Counted from the first letter of the stretch, positions 9,041 through 17,437 are shown. The stretch: DNA of 64,000 nt from Chitinophagaceae bacterium (GCA_947447265.1 CANFKC010000015.1:1-64000), one strand, 5' to 3'. The notes: generated by a model not told the origin, from the sequence alone. A program made the numbers and translations.

Positions 9041-9770
9041 AGTAGTACTTATAGATGACGAACCACTGGCAAGACAATTGGTCCGGTCACTTCTGAAACC
9101 ATATGTCGAAATAGAAGTTGTAGCAGAATGCGCAGATGGTTTCGAAGGTTTTAAAACCGTTCAGGAATTGAAGCCAGACCTCATCTTCCTCGATGTGCAG
9201 ATGCCACGGTTCAACGGGTTTGAGATGCTGGAATTGCTGGATACGCCACCTTCGGTAATATTTACCACGGCCTTTGATGAATATGCGCTCAAGGCTTTTG
9301 AAACGCATGCAATTGACTATATTCTTAAACCAGTTACCAAGGAGCGCTTTGATAAGGCTATGGCCAAATGGCTTGCTACTGCCGCCGAGAAGAAGACTGC
9401 GCCTATAAACCAGGTAATTGAAAACCAGGTTTATGAAGGTTACCAGCACCGCATTGTAGTGAAAGATAACGGCTCTATAAAAATAATTCCCGCACAGGAT
9501 ATTTATTATATAGAAGCGAGTGATGACTACATAAAAATATTCACCAAAGAAGGCAGCTACCTTAAGAAAAGCACGCTTTCGCATGTAGAGCAAACGCTGG
9601 ACCCGCAACAGTTTGTAAGGGTGCACAGGTCATTTTTTGTTCCTGTAAGTCAGTTGTCAAAAATAGAACCCTACGAGAAAGAAAGCCATATTGCCTTGCT
9701 GCATTGCGGTGCCAAAGTACTAGTGAGCAAGAGCGGTATGGCAAAATTAAAAACCCTGCTTGGCTGGTAG
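9033..9770 (+). CDS. LytTR-family response regulator
   Basis: A 245-residue regulator. The N-terminal receiver domain (1-120) has acidic residues DDE at 8-10, phospho-acceptor Asp54 in IFLDVQMPRF, a conserved Thr (FTTAFDEYALKAF) and the Lys of YILKPV. The C-terminal LytTR DNA-binding domain (about 140-245) has IYYIEASDDYIKIFT, the FVRVHRSFFV motif and a final strand. The partner kinase is the overlapping gene upstream. LytTR proteins bind pairs of 9-bp direct repeats, and three such sites lie 1-6 kb downstream at 10728, 13252 and 15955. That makes this regulator a candidate for controlling the NHL genes (inference). Confidence 0.92.
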   Translation: MYKVVLIDDEPLARQLVRSLLKPYVEIEVVAECADGFEGFKTVQELKPDLIFLDVQMPRFNGFEMLELLDTPPSVIFTTAFDEYALKAFETHAIDYILKPVTKERFDKAMAKWLATAAEKKTAPINQVIENQVYEGYQHRIVVKDNGSIKIIPAQDIYYIEASDDYIKIFTKEGSYLKKSTLSHVEQTLDPQQFVRVHRSFFVPVSQLSKIEPYEKESHIALLHCGAKVLVSKSGMAKLKTLLGW

Positions 9771-9943
9771 AAATATTGCATAATGCTAGTTTCGACGGCT
9801 GCTATTGCCAAATTCACCGGCGATTTAAAGAAAAATATGTTTTTTTCTGTGTAGCGGTTGGTCTTTTTTGGGAAAATATAGGTATCTTGTACTCTATTTT
9901 GATTCTAAACTTAATAACTCATTGTTTATTTTAATAAACGCTT

Positions 9944-10459
9944 ATGAACATCTTCGTTGGTAATTTGAATCCGGAAACGGTTGCTGAAGGCTTAAGAAAG
10001 TTATTTTCAGAATTTGGTGAAATTACGTCCAGTAAAGTTATTATGGACAATGCTACAGGCATGTCCCGTGGTTTTGGGTTCGTAGAAATGGTTGATCATA
10101 ATGCCTCACAAGACGCCATTGACAATCTTGATTTCAGCTTTTTTGAAGGCAATATTATTTCCGTTAAAGAAGCTAAGCAAAATACCACCCGGCCAGGTCA
10201 GGGTAGCTATGGTAATAGTGGCAGCGGTCCAAGACCTTTCAGGCCACGGACTAATGGCCCAAGGCCGGGAGGATACAATAATAATTCCGGTGGCGGTAGT
10301 TACAACAGGGACAATAATTCCGGTGGTGGCGGTAGCTATAACAGGGATAATAATTCTGGTGGTAGTTATAACAGGGACAACAATTCCGGCGGCGGTGGAA
10401 GCTACAACCGGGATAACAATTCTGGCAGCTATAATTCCAATTTTAATAAGAACTATTAA
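9944..10459 (+). CDS. RRM RNA-binding protein with Gly/Asn-rich repeat tail
   Basis: A 171-residue protein. Residues 1-80 form a single RNA recognition motif with RNP2 (IFVGNL) and RNP1 (RGFGFVEM). The tail (about 85-171) is low complexity, with four copies of SYNRDNNSG separated by Gly runs, similar to glycine-rich RNA-binding proteins of cyanobacteria and plants. Such proteins are single-stranded RNA binders, often linked to cold response in other bacteria. The targets here are unknown. The DNA of the tail is a minisatellite (about 10285-10430) whose copy number could vary. A strong terminator follows. Confidence 0.9.
   Translation: MNIFVGNLNPETVAEGLRKLFSEFGEITSSKVIMDNATGMSRGFGFVEMVDHNASQDAIDNLDFSFFEGNIISVKEAKQNTTRPGQGSYGNSGSGPRPFRPRTNGPRPGGYNNNSGGGSYNRDNNSGGGGSYNRDNNSGGSYNRDNNSGGGGSYNRDNNSGSYNSNFNKNY
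10285..10430 (+). repeat. In-frame minisatellite in the RRM gene
   Basis: Four near-identical units encode SYNRDNNSG plus one to three extra Gly codons, with unit lengths differing by multiples of 3 (about 30-36 bp). Unit sequences vary at third positions, so they are not very recent duplicates. Confidence 0.75.
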
Positions 10460-10480
10460 TACAACATACTCCAAATTTCA

Positions 10481-10509
10481 ATCCCACCTCTACAGGGTGG
10501 GATTTTTTT
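10481..10509 (+). terminator. Rho-independent terminator after the RRM gene
   Basis: Stem atcccacc (10481-10488) and ggtgggat (10496-10503), loop of 7, followed by seven T's. Confidence 0.9.
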
Positions 10510-10538
10510 GTGCCATTAACCAAAGTGGTACTAAAAGC

Positions 10539-10700
10539 AGAATGCCCCGCTCTAGCAGGGCATTCTGAATGCGTTGGGTTATTTTTGCAATAGCGTAAAT
10601 AAGTCAGCTAGTGCCCAATGTCCTAAAGAGGAGATAGAGAAGTTCGAGAGGAAATAATTTTGTGTGTGTTATTTTTCTGAACTGAGTGCAAGCTATGTTC
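10539..10700 (-). ncRNA. Candidate small non-coding transcript (hypothetical)
   Basis: On the minus strand, the orphan LytTR-type operator at 10728-10756 is followed by about 150 nt with no ATG-started frame. That stretch ends in a hairpin, AGAATGCCC paired with GGGCATTCT (10558-10566 and 10539-10547), then GCTTTT. This is the arrangement expected of a regulated small RNA. No -7 box was convincingly identified, and the T-run is short, so this is inference. The alternative is a decayed gene with only its promoter left, or a hairpin unrelated to the operator. The remainder of 10460-10872 holds the RRM terminator and nothing else recognised. Confidence 0.3.
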
Positions 10701-10723
10701 AACCACAAAAACAACCAAAAATT

Positions 10724-10756
10724 GTTTACCAACGGTCGTTTTTGTTTACGAACGGT
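10724..10756 (-). promoter_or_regulatory. Predicted LytTR double operator, copy 1 (no gene after it)
   Basis: Two copies of gtttac(c/g)aacggt joined by cgttttt, 20 bp apart. On the minus strand the half-sites are ACCGTTCGT (10748-10756) and ACCGTTGGT (10728-10736). Both fit the published LytTR consensus [TA][AC][CA]GTTN[AG][TG]. The spacer is 11 bp, where 12-13 is usual. It lies about 120 bp past the stop of the 6-blade NHL gene. Confidence 0.6.
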
Positions 10757-10872
10757 AATTTTTTGAGGAAAACAGCACTCATATTATTTTTATTTGAAGT
10801 GCAATAAGTAGCATAAAATTGTACGGGGGTGCCCTTTTCTACCCGCAAATCACCAACTTATTTTACGCTACC

Positions 10873-13185
10873 CTACTCAATTATCATTCTTTCAACTTTC
10901 CGAAAATTGCTACCTACCAACGTTACGAAATAAATGCCGTTGGGAACATCTAGTACAATAGTTGTAGATGTTGCCGGGTTAATATTCATTTCCTTTACTC
11001 TTTGTCCTAGAACGTTGGAAATAATTAGGCCCGCAACATCATTCTGGACTCCCGGAATACTTATTATAAACAATCCATGATTAGGGTTAGGTATAATATG
11101 TACTGAATTTGGGCTTCCGACGCCAACATAATTAATGCCAGCTTTGCAAGATGCATCAGTTCGCACCTTCAATACTAAATATGATGTATCTGTGCCGCAT
11201 GGATTGGAAACAACATATAATATAGTATCCATACCTGTAGCAATCCCAGTAACCAACCCAGCGGCCGAAACTGTGGCAATTGCCGTGTTTTTACTCCACC
11301 AGCTACCACCGGCTATGCTCGCCGCCAGTGCAGTGGTTGCGCCAGGGCAAACACTGTCAACGCCGCTTATCGTGCCGGCTTTGGGCATCGCATCTACTCT
11401 GAACGCATGTAATGCCGTATCTGACCCACAAAAATTCGTGAGTACATATTTTATAGTGTCCCTGCCGACCGCCAATCCGGTTACTGTGCCTGTTGTGGAT
11501 ATTGTAGCAATAGCAGGATAAATACAAGACCAGGCACCACCAATAGTTGAAGCAGCGCATAAAGCCGTTGAACCAACACACAAGCTATCGGGCCCGCTAA
11601 TCGACCCCGCTACAGGCATGCCACTAATTACCATGCTGTGGGTGGCTGTATCTGAACCGCATACTCCCGCTACCACATAGTTTATGGTTACCGTTCCGGG
11701 AGCCACGCCGCCAGCAATACCGGTAGTTGCATCGATTGTTGCCAATGCAGTATTGCTACTCATCCAGCTTCCGCCGGAAACAGTAGAAGCAAATGTAGTG
11801 GTAACACCAACACACAGACTGTCGGGGCCTGAAATAACTCCAGCAGTGGCAACAGGTGCAACACCAATAGCATAAGTGGCAGTATCTGCCCCGCACAGAC
11901 TTGAAACACCATACTTTATAGTTACGGAACCAGCATACACACCTGCAACAATGCCGGTTGCACTCACAACGGCAATGGAAGTATCGCTACTTACCCAAGA
12001 TCCGCCTACAGTGGAATCAGTAAGTATAATACTACTACCTACACAAACATAGGCCGGACCATGTATACGTCCAGGATCTGGAATACTGCAATCTATTCTG
12101 CGCACGGAACAGTTACGGTAGTCGGAAACGAAAATATTCTCATATCTATCAAGCGCTACAGAACAAGGAAAAATCATTGTTGCCGCCGTTGCCAAACCGC
12201 CATCGCCTGTGTAGCCGGCTGCTGTAGAACCTGCAATAGTTGTTATTATACCTGTATTGCTTATCCGGCGCACACAATGATTACCAACATCAGCAAACAT
12301 TATGTTGCCTGCTGCGTCAACTTCAATGCCATAAGGTGCGCCCAAAACAGCCGCAGTAGCTGGCCCACCATCACCAGCATAGCCGGTAGTGCCGGCCGTG
12401 CCTGCAATTGTACTTATTATACCCGATGTGTTTATTTTCCTGATTACCGAACTGTATACCTCCGAAACGTAAACATTTCCTGAAGCATCGATAGCAATTC
12501 CATTAACGCCATCAAAACCGGCTGCAGTAGCCGGACCGCCGTCGCCGGAAGTACCCGTAGAACCATTACCTGCAAATGTGGAGATAATTCCCGCTGGTGT
12601 CACTTTCCTTACCCTGTTATCTGAAATATCAGTTAGATAAAGATTACCCGTAGCATCAAAAACAATTGCCTTAACCCCCTTTATTTTAGCGGCAGTAGCG
12701 GGACCACCATCGCCGGTGTAACCAAAAGAGCCAAGTCCTGCGTAGGTACTGATTACACCGCTGGTATTCACCTTTCTTACCCTGTAATTGGCATAGTCGG
12801 CTATATACACATTACCGGCGGTATCGGTAGCTATATCAGTTGCAGTACGCAATTGTGCCGCCGTTGCCTGACCGCCGTCACCACTGAAGCCAGCAGTAGC
12901 AGTACCAGCAAATGTGCTGATGATACCTGATGTATTGACCTTTCTTACATGGCCGGTAAGATCAGAAATATAATAATTACCGGAACGGTCAAATGCAATA
13001 CCATTTGGCCAGACCAATACTGCGGCAGTGGCATGCCCACCATCGCCATAGGCCCCGGAACCAGCGCTATAACCATTGCCTGCTACTGTATTGATTATTT
13101 GTGCGGGAACATGATATGATGCACCCAGCAAAGCAAGCAAAATAATAGAAAACAGGCATCGTGAATGGTTGAAACAATGTTTCAT
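10873..13185 (-). CDS. Secreted six-blade NHL beta-propeller protein with Big_2 repeats and T9SS tail
   Basis: A 770-residue protein with a signal peptide (about 1-29, ending VPAQ). Six NHL-type repeats (about 30-370) follow, each with the signature GYTGDGGPATAA, and then a strand set such as GNVYIADYANYRVRKV, giving one six-blade propeller. Four Big_2-like Ig repeats (about 372-680) each hold a VCVGS-type Cys and a CG(S/A)DTA-type Cys. The end is a T9SS type A sorting tail (about 695-770, opening IIPNPNHGLF). Such proteins sit on the surface or are released, and are often thought to bind carbohydrate or protein. The precise role is unknown. It is a tandem paralogue of the gene at 13291-15897 and has a LytTR-type operator 66 nt before its ATG. 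Confidence 0.88.
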   Translation of the reverse strand: MKHCFNHSRCLFSIILLALLGASYHVPAQIINTVAGNGYSAGSGAYGDGGHATAAVLVWPNGIAFDRSGNYYISDLTGHVRKVNTSGIISTFAGTATAGFSGDGGQATAAQLRTATDIATDTAGNVYIADYANYRVRKVNTSGVISTYAGLGSFGYTGDGGPATAAKIKGVKAIVFDATGNLYLTDISDNRVRKVTPAGIISTFAGNGSTGTSGDGGPATAAGFDGVNGIAIDASGNVYVSEVYSSVIRKINTSGIISTIAGTAGTTGYAGDGGPATAAVLGAPYGIEVDAAGNIMFADVGNHCVRRISNTGIITTIAGSTAAGYTGDGGLATAATMIFPCSVALDRYENIFVSDYRNCSVRRIDCSIPDPGRIHGPAYVCVGSSIILTDSTVGGSWVSSDTSIAVVSATGIVAGVYAGSVTIKYGVSSLCGADTATYAIGVAPVATAGVISGPDSLCVGVTTTFASTVSGGSWMSSNTALATIDATTGIAGGVAPGTVTINYVVAGVCGSDTATHSMVISGMPVAGSISGPDSLCVGSTALCAASTIGGAWSCIYPAIATISTTGTVTGLAVGRDTIKYVLTNFCGSDTALHAFRVDAMPKAGTISGVDSVCPGATTALAASIAGGSWWSKNTAIATVSAAGLVTGIATGMDTILYVVSNPCGTDTSYLVLKVRTDASCKAGINYVGVGSPNSVHIIPNPNHGLFIISIPGVQNDVAGLIISNVLGQRVKEMNINPATSTTIVLDVPNGIYFVTLVGSNFRKVERMIIE

Positions 13186-13251
13186 AATAGCGTATATTTT
13201 AAGATGTGCCGAAAAAATACGTGGAATAATTTCAAATACCTAAAAAAAGTA

Positions 13252-13280
13252 ACGAACGGTCGTTTTTGTTTCTGAACGGT
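13252..13280 (-). promoter_or_regulatory. Predicted LytTR double operator, copy 2
   Basis: Minus-strand half-sites ACCGTTCAG (13272-13280) and ACCGTTCGT (13252-13260), 20 bp apart, with the same AAACAAAAACG spacer as the other copies. It lies 66 nt upstream of the ATG of the six-blade NHL gene. A TATTTGAAATT block follows about 53 nt before the ATG and matches TATTTGGAATT at the same place ahead of the 12-repeat paralogue. Confidence 0.65.
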
Positions 13281-13290
13281 CGAAAGCAAA

Positions 13291-15897
13291 TTAATCTACT
13301 ACTATTTTTATAGTGTAACGCTCCCCTGATGCTGCCGCTGCAATAAAATAAATACCTGGCGCAACGTTTAGAAATACATCAGTAGTTTTATTGGGCTCAA
13401 GACTTAGTTCCTTTACTTTTTGGCCAACAACATTGGTTATAATAATTGCAGCCGATTCAGAAGTTACACTGCGGAAATTGATAGCGAACGAGCCTTTGCT
13501 AGGATTAGGATAGACGTTAAGGCCATTACCAGCAATTGAAAGATTGGAAATACCAGTGTTACAGCCCTCGTTGTAGCGAATTGTTATTATAAAAAATGCG
13601 GTATCAGTGCCACAGCCGTTTGTAACAATATACATGATGGTGTCAATACCCGGAGCGACACCTGTAACAACACCAGCGCCTGATACTGTCGCTATGGCGT
13701 TGTTGCTGCTTAACCACGTGCCGCCACTCGCAGTAGAAGTGAGTGTTAGAGACGCATTGCTACAAAGCGAATCTTTCCCCAATATTCTGCCGGCAGAAGG
13801 TAGCGGGCACGGACTGATTTTCCTGATTATGTTATTGGCATTTTCCGCGACATACAGGTTGCCAGCGGCATCAAATGACAGCCCAACAGGATAAATGCAC
13901 CTACCTGCGGTTGCAGGGCCGCCATCCCCGGTATAGCCGGCTATATCAGAGCCAAAGATAGTAGTGATCACTCCTCCAGATACCTGTCTTACGCGGTTAC
14001 TACCCTGATCGCAAAACAGCAGGTTGCCGGCCGCATCCAGACGTATGCCACAGGGATAGGAAATGAGCGCTGCGGTAGCGGGACCTCCATCACCAGCAAA
14101 ACCCATAGTGCCGTTCCCCACAACCGTGGAGATAATACCTGTTGTACTTACTTTTCTTATCCGATTATTGTTAAGGTCAGAGATGTATAGATTGCCAGTG
14201 GCATCGACGGCTATGTTCCAAGGCTGGTCAAGCTGAGCAGCCGTAGCCGGTCCACCATCGCCACTAAACCCTGCTGTACCGTTGCCCGCTACAGTAAATA
14301 TAATGCCTGCAGCATTTATTTTTCTTATCTTATTATTGTATAGTTCCGCAATATAGACATTACCCATATTATCTACGGCCATGCCCACCGAACCATTTAG
14401 CACTGCAGCTGTTGCGGGTATGCCATCGGCAGCCGACGTGCCCTGGCCCGCAATTGTGGTGATTACTCCAAATGTATCGATCTTGCGTATGTGTCCATAG
14501 CTTGCGTCTGTAACATAAACATTGCCGAAAGTATCTGCGGCCACAGCCAGTGGTTCGCCAATATCAGCTGCCGTTGCGGGACCGCCATCGCCCGTATAGC
14601 CAAAGGCACCTGTACCAGCAATTGTGGTAATAATACCTGAAGCGGAAACCTTTCTTACCCTCGGGTACATTTCCTCGCCAAAATACAGATTATCACGGCG
14701 GTCATGAGTCACAGATAGTGGATAGAACATTTCTGCACTGGTGGCCGGCCCGCCATCGCCTGCATAACCAGGGTGCCCTATACCAGCAACTGTACTTATT
14801 ACACCTGAAGTATTAACTTTCCGAATCCTTTGATTCTGGTAATCAGAGATATACAGGTTTCCAGTCCCATCTACCATCACACCTATCGGGTAAAACAATC
14901 TGGCGGTTGTAGCAGCCATTCCGTCGCCATAATAACCTTCGTTACCTGCGCTGCCTACTACCGTAGTAACAATACCCGATGTATTTACCTTCCTTACCCT
15001 ATGGTTTCCGAAATCAGCAATGTAAAGATTGCCACTCGCATCAAAGGCTAACCCTTCAGGCTGGTAAAACTTAGCGGCAGTTGCAGGCCCGCCATCCCCA
15101 CTAAAGCCCCAGGTACTGCCCGCATAGATAGAGATAATACCCGATGTGCTTACTTTTCTTACCCGCTCATTAAAAACATCTGCAATAAAAACCTCCCCGG
15201 CAGCATTCACCGCAATACCTCCTTGTCCGTTGAGTTGTGCATTGGTTGCTGGGCCACCATCACCTGCAATGCCACTCGTGCCATTACCTGCAATAGTCGA
15301 AATAATACCCGATGTGTTTATCTTCCTTACCCTATGGTTATTGCCGTCAGAAAAAAGGATATTACCGGAAGGGTCAACAATTATGTTACGCGGGTAGTTG
15401 AGTAGCGCCGCCGTAGCCGGGCCACCATCACCTCCAAACCCTACTGTACCGGTACCTGCAATGGTTGAAATAATACCGGCTGCGTCTACCTTTCTGATGC
15501 TGGCGCTATTCATGGAGCTTATATAAAGCTGACCCGAAGCATCAATTGCAACGCCGAAAACCTCACCGATTGCTGCGGCCGTTGCAGGCCCGCCGTCGCC
15601 GTTTATGCTATCAATGCCAGTTCCGGCAATTGTGGAGATGATGCCGGTTGTATTTATTTTCCTTACTCTGAAATTTGAAAAATCAGCAATATATAAATTG
15701 CCACCGGCATCCATAGCTGTAGTGGTTGGCATGTATAACTCTGCTGCTGTGGCTGGTATGCCGTCCGCATTATAACCGCAGCCACCTTGCCCTGCAAAAG
15801 TGCTGAGTACTTGAGCATGAACCAAGTTTATAGTACAAGCAGATAGCACTGCAAAAACTAAAAGTGCATGTCTGAGGAATATGTGGTTTCTTTTCAT
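13291..15897 (-). CDS. Secreted twelve-repeat NHL beta-propeller protein with T9SS tail
   Basis: An 868-residue protein with a signal peptide (about 1-28, ending LVHAQ). It has twelve NHL repeats (about 29-700) with the (F/Y)xGDGGPATAA signature and a conserved second half IRKVNTSGIISTIAG, enough for two six-blade propellers. One Big_2-like repeat (about 705-785, with LCSNA and NGCGTDTA) is followed by a T9SS type A tail (about 795-868, opening VYPNPSKGSF). The NHL block has exactly twice the repeat number of the downstream paralogue, while the Big_2 block is shorter (one versus four). It probably acts at the surface. Its ligand is unknown. A LytTR-type operator lies 57 nt upstream. Confidence 0.88.
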   Translation of the reverse strand: MKRNHIFLRHALLVFAVLSACTINLVHAQVLSTFAGQGGCGYNADGIPATAAELYMPTTTAMDAGGNLYIADFSNFRVRKINTTGIISTIAGTGIDSINGDGGPATAAAIGEVFGVAIDASGQLYISSMNSASIRKVDAAGIISTIAGTGTVGFGGDGGPATAALLNYPRNIIVDPSGNILFSDGNNHRVRKINTSGIISTIAGNGTSGIAGDGGPATNAQLNGQGGIAVNAAGEVFIADVFNERVRKVSTSGIISIYAGSTWGFSGDGGPATAAKFYQPEGLAFDASGNLYIADFGNHRVRKVNTSGIVTTVVGSAGNEGYYGDGMAATTARLFYPIGVMVDGTGNLYISDYQNQRIRKVNTSGVISTVAGIGHPGYAGDGGPATSAEMFYPLSVTHDRRDNLYFGEEMYPRVRKVSASGIITTIAGTGAFGYTGDGGPATAADIGEPLAVAADTFGNVYVTDASYGHIRKIDTFGVITTIAGQGTSAADGIPATAAVLNGSVGMAVDNMGNVYIAELYNNKIRKINAAGIIFTVAGNGTAGFSGDGGPATAAQLDQPWNIAVDATGNLYISDLNNNRIRKVSTTGIISTVVGNGTMGFAGDGGPATAALISYPCGIRLDAAGNLLFCDQGSNRVRQVSGGVITTIFGSDIAGYTGDGGPATAGRCIYPVGLSFDAAGNLYVAENANNIIRKISPCPLPSAGRILGKDSLCSNASLTLTSTASGGTWLSSNNAIATVSGAGVVTGVAPGIDTIMYIVTNGCGTDTAFFIITIRYNEGCNTGISNLSIAGNGLNVYPNPSKGSFAINFRSVTSESAAIIITNVVGQKVKELSLEPNKTTDVFLNVAPGIYFIAAAASGERYTIKIVVD

Positions 15898-15950
15898 GTG
15901 ACGTAGTTAAGAACTCAATATCATACAAATATCATACAATTCCAAATATT

Positions 15951-15983
15951 GTTTACGAACGGTCGTTTTTGTTTACCAACGGT
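15951..15983 (-). promoter_or_regulatory. Predicted LytTR double operator, copy 3
   Basis: Minus-strand half-sites ACCGTTGGT (15975-15983) and ACCGTTCGT (15955-15963), 20 bp apart. The sequence matches copy 1 except that the two variable bases are swapped. It lies 57 nt before the ATG of the 12-repeat NHL gene and just past the engB stop codon. Confidence 0.65.
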
Positions 15984-15989
15984 AAAAAA

Positions 15990-16610
15990 CTACTCTTTCA
16001 CTTCTTTCACTTCTACCCATTCGCTATTCATTTCGCCAATAAAGCCCAGCATATCTTTACGGCCGAGAAATTTTACAGCGCTGGTCATAAAGGAGCGAGG
16101 AATAAATTCCCATTCTTTTTTCATGGCCTCAATGAATTTTTTGGCATTTTTAGCGGCGTCGCTTTGTGTGCTTTTGTCTGCTTTTGTGAAAACGACATTA
16201 AACGGTACACCCCACTCACCTAATTTACGCAGGAAAGCAAGGTCAATATTCTGTGGTTCGTGGCGGCTGTCAATCAATACGAATACAGTTACCAGGTTCA
16301 GCCGCTCTTTCAGGTACTCCTCAATCATTTTCTCCCACTGCTTGCGCTGGTCCATAGAGCGCTTCGCAAAGCCATAACCCGGCAAATCGACAATATAGAA
16401 GTCATTATTAATGACAAAGTGATTGATCAACTGGGTTTTACCGGGAGTACGCGAAGTTTTTGCCAGCTTATCGTTCCGGGTAATCATGTTTATCAGCGAA
16501 GACTTCCCCACATTACTCCTTCCGATAAACGCATATTCCGGTTTATCGGGTTTTGGACAGGCTTTTGGGTCAATATTGCTAATTAAGTATTTCGACGTAG
16601 TTATTTCCAT
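15990..16610 (-). CDS. engB: Ribosome biogenesis GTPase EngB/YsxC
   Basis: A TrmE-Era-EngA-type GTPase needed for 50S subunit assembly. Visible motifs are G1 GRSNVGKSS, G2 TPGKTQ, G3 DLPGYG, G4 TKADK and G5 TSAVK. The length from the chosen start is 206 residues, typical of the family. The frame runs 12 residues further up to 16646, but the ATG at 16608-16610 (MEITTSKYLIS) matches the usual EngB N-terminus, and the extension overlaps the start of the divergent menG gene. Confidence 0.95.
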   Translation of the reverse strand: MEITTSKYLISNIDPKACPKPDKPEYAFIGRSNVGKSSLINMITRNDKLAKTSRTPGKTQLINHFVINNDFYIVDLPGYGFAKRSMDQRKQWEKMIEEYLKERLNLVTVFVLIDSRHEPQNIDLAFLRKLGEWGVPFNVVFTKADKSTQSDAAKNAKKFIEAMKKEWEFIPRSFMTSAVKFLGRKDMLGFIGEMNSEWVEVKEVKE

Positions 16611-16623
16611 GTAGTTTTGGTTG

Positions 16624-16631
16624 TACTTTTG
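16624..16631 (+). promoter_or_regulatory. -7 promoter box (TACTTTTG) of menG
   Basis: TACTTTTG fits TAnnTTTG and ends only 5 nt before the ATG at 16637, so the transcript would have almost no leader. The -33 region is poor. Confidence 0.5.
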
Positions 16632-16636
16632 CATTA

Positions 16637-17389
16637 ATGCAATCAATCAATGACACTAATCCGGCGGCAAAGATACTGCCTGATGCGACTTCAAACCTAA
16701 ATAAGAAAGAACAGGTAGCGGAAATGTTCAATAATATTGCCGGACGCTATGATTTTCTGAACCATTTTCTTTCGATGGGGATCGATAAAGGCTGGCGTAA
16801 AAAGGCCATTGCCGAGGCAGGATCCGTAAGCCCGAAGAAAATACTGGACGTTGCGACAGGTACTGCAGACCTTGCAATAGCGGCATCAAAACTAAATCCG
16901 CAGCACATTACGGGGATTGACATTGCTGACCAGATGTTGGAAGTTGGCCGCAAAAAAATTGTAGAAAACAATCTCTCCGATAAAATAAGTTTGCAAACCG
17001 GGGATAGTGAAAATATTAAATTTACCACCGGCGAATTTGATGTGGTGACCTGCGCTTATGGCGTTAGGAATTTTGAGCACCTCGAAATTGGACTTACCGA
17101 GATGGGCCGCGTACTGCGCCCGGGCGGCAAAGTAGTCATTCTGGAGTTCAGCCACCCCACTGCTTTCCCGGTAAAGCAATTGTTTGGGTTTTACTTTAAA
17201 TTCATTCTCCCGCTGATGGGCAAGCTGGTAAGTAAGCATAGCCGCGCCTACACCTACCTACCAGAATCGGTAATGGCATTTCCACAAGGCAAGGAATTTT
17301 GCGATATACTTACCAAGTGCGGCTTTAAAACACCAAAAGCAAGGCCACTAACATTTGGCATTACTACATTGTACACTGCTTATAAATAG
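16637..17389 (+). CDS. menG: Demethylmenaquinone methyltransferase (UbiE/MenG)
   Basis: An S-adenosylmethionine-dependent C-methyltransferase that finishes menaquinone synthesis. Of 250 residues, the family signature VAEMFNNIAGRYDFLNHFLS lies at about 27-46, the SAM-binding motif ILDVATGTADLAI at about 74-86, and the post-motif block VTCAYGVRNFEHLEIGLTEMGRVLRPGG follows. Bacteroidota use menaquinone, so MenG is the more apt name. The first 25 residues are not conserved in the family, and the near-leaderless promoter makes the exact start uncertain. Confidence 0.95.
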   Translation: MQSINDTNPAAKILPDATSNLNKKEQVAEMFNNIAGRYDFLNHFLSMGIDKGWRKKAIAEAGSVSPKKILDVATGTADLAIAASKLNPQHITGIDIADQMLEVGRKKIVENNLSDKISLQTGDSENIKFTTGEFDVVTCAYGVRNFEHLEIGLTEMGRVLRPGGKVVILEFSHPTAFPVKQLFGFYFKFILPLMGKLVSKHSRAYTYLPESVMAFPQGKEFCDILTKCGFKTPKARPLTFGITTLYTAYK

Positions 17390-17437
17390 ATGCAACTTAC
17401 ACGGCCACGCCAATGCCTAAGCAGTTAAACCAGAATA

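Noticed and set aside
9087-9626. 179-codon frame antisense to the LytTR regulator
   Set aside because: It is a shadow of the regulator frame, which has full receiver and LytTR motifs.
10724-15983. The repeated gtttac-aacggt element as a CRISPR repeat or mobile-element end
   Set aside because: Only three copies are 2.5-2.7 kb apart, each a direct double repeat ahead of a gene or its remnant. No target-site duplication or transposase is present.
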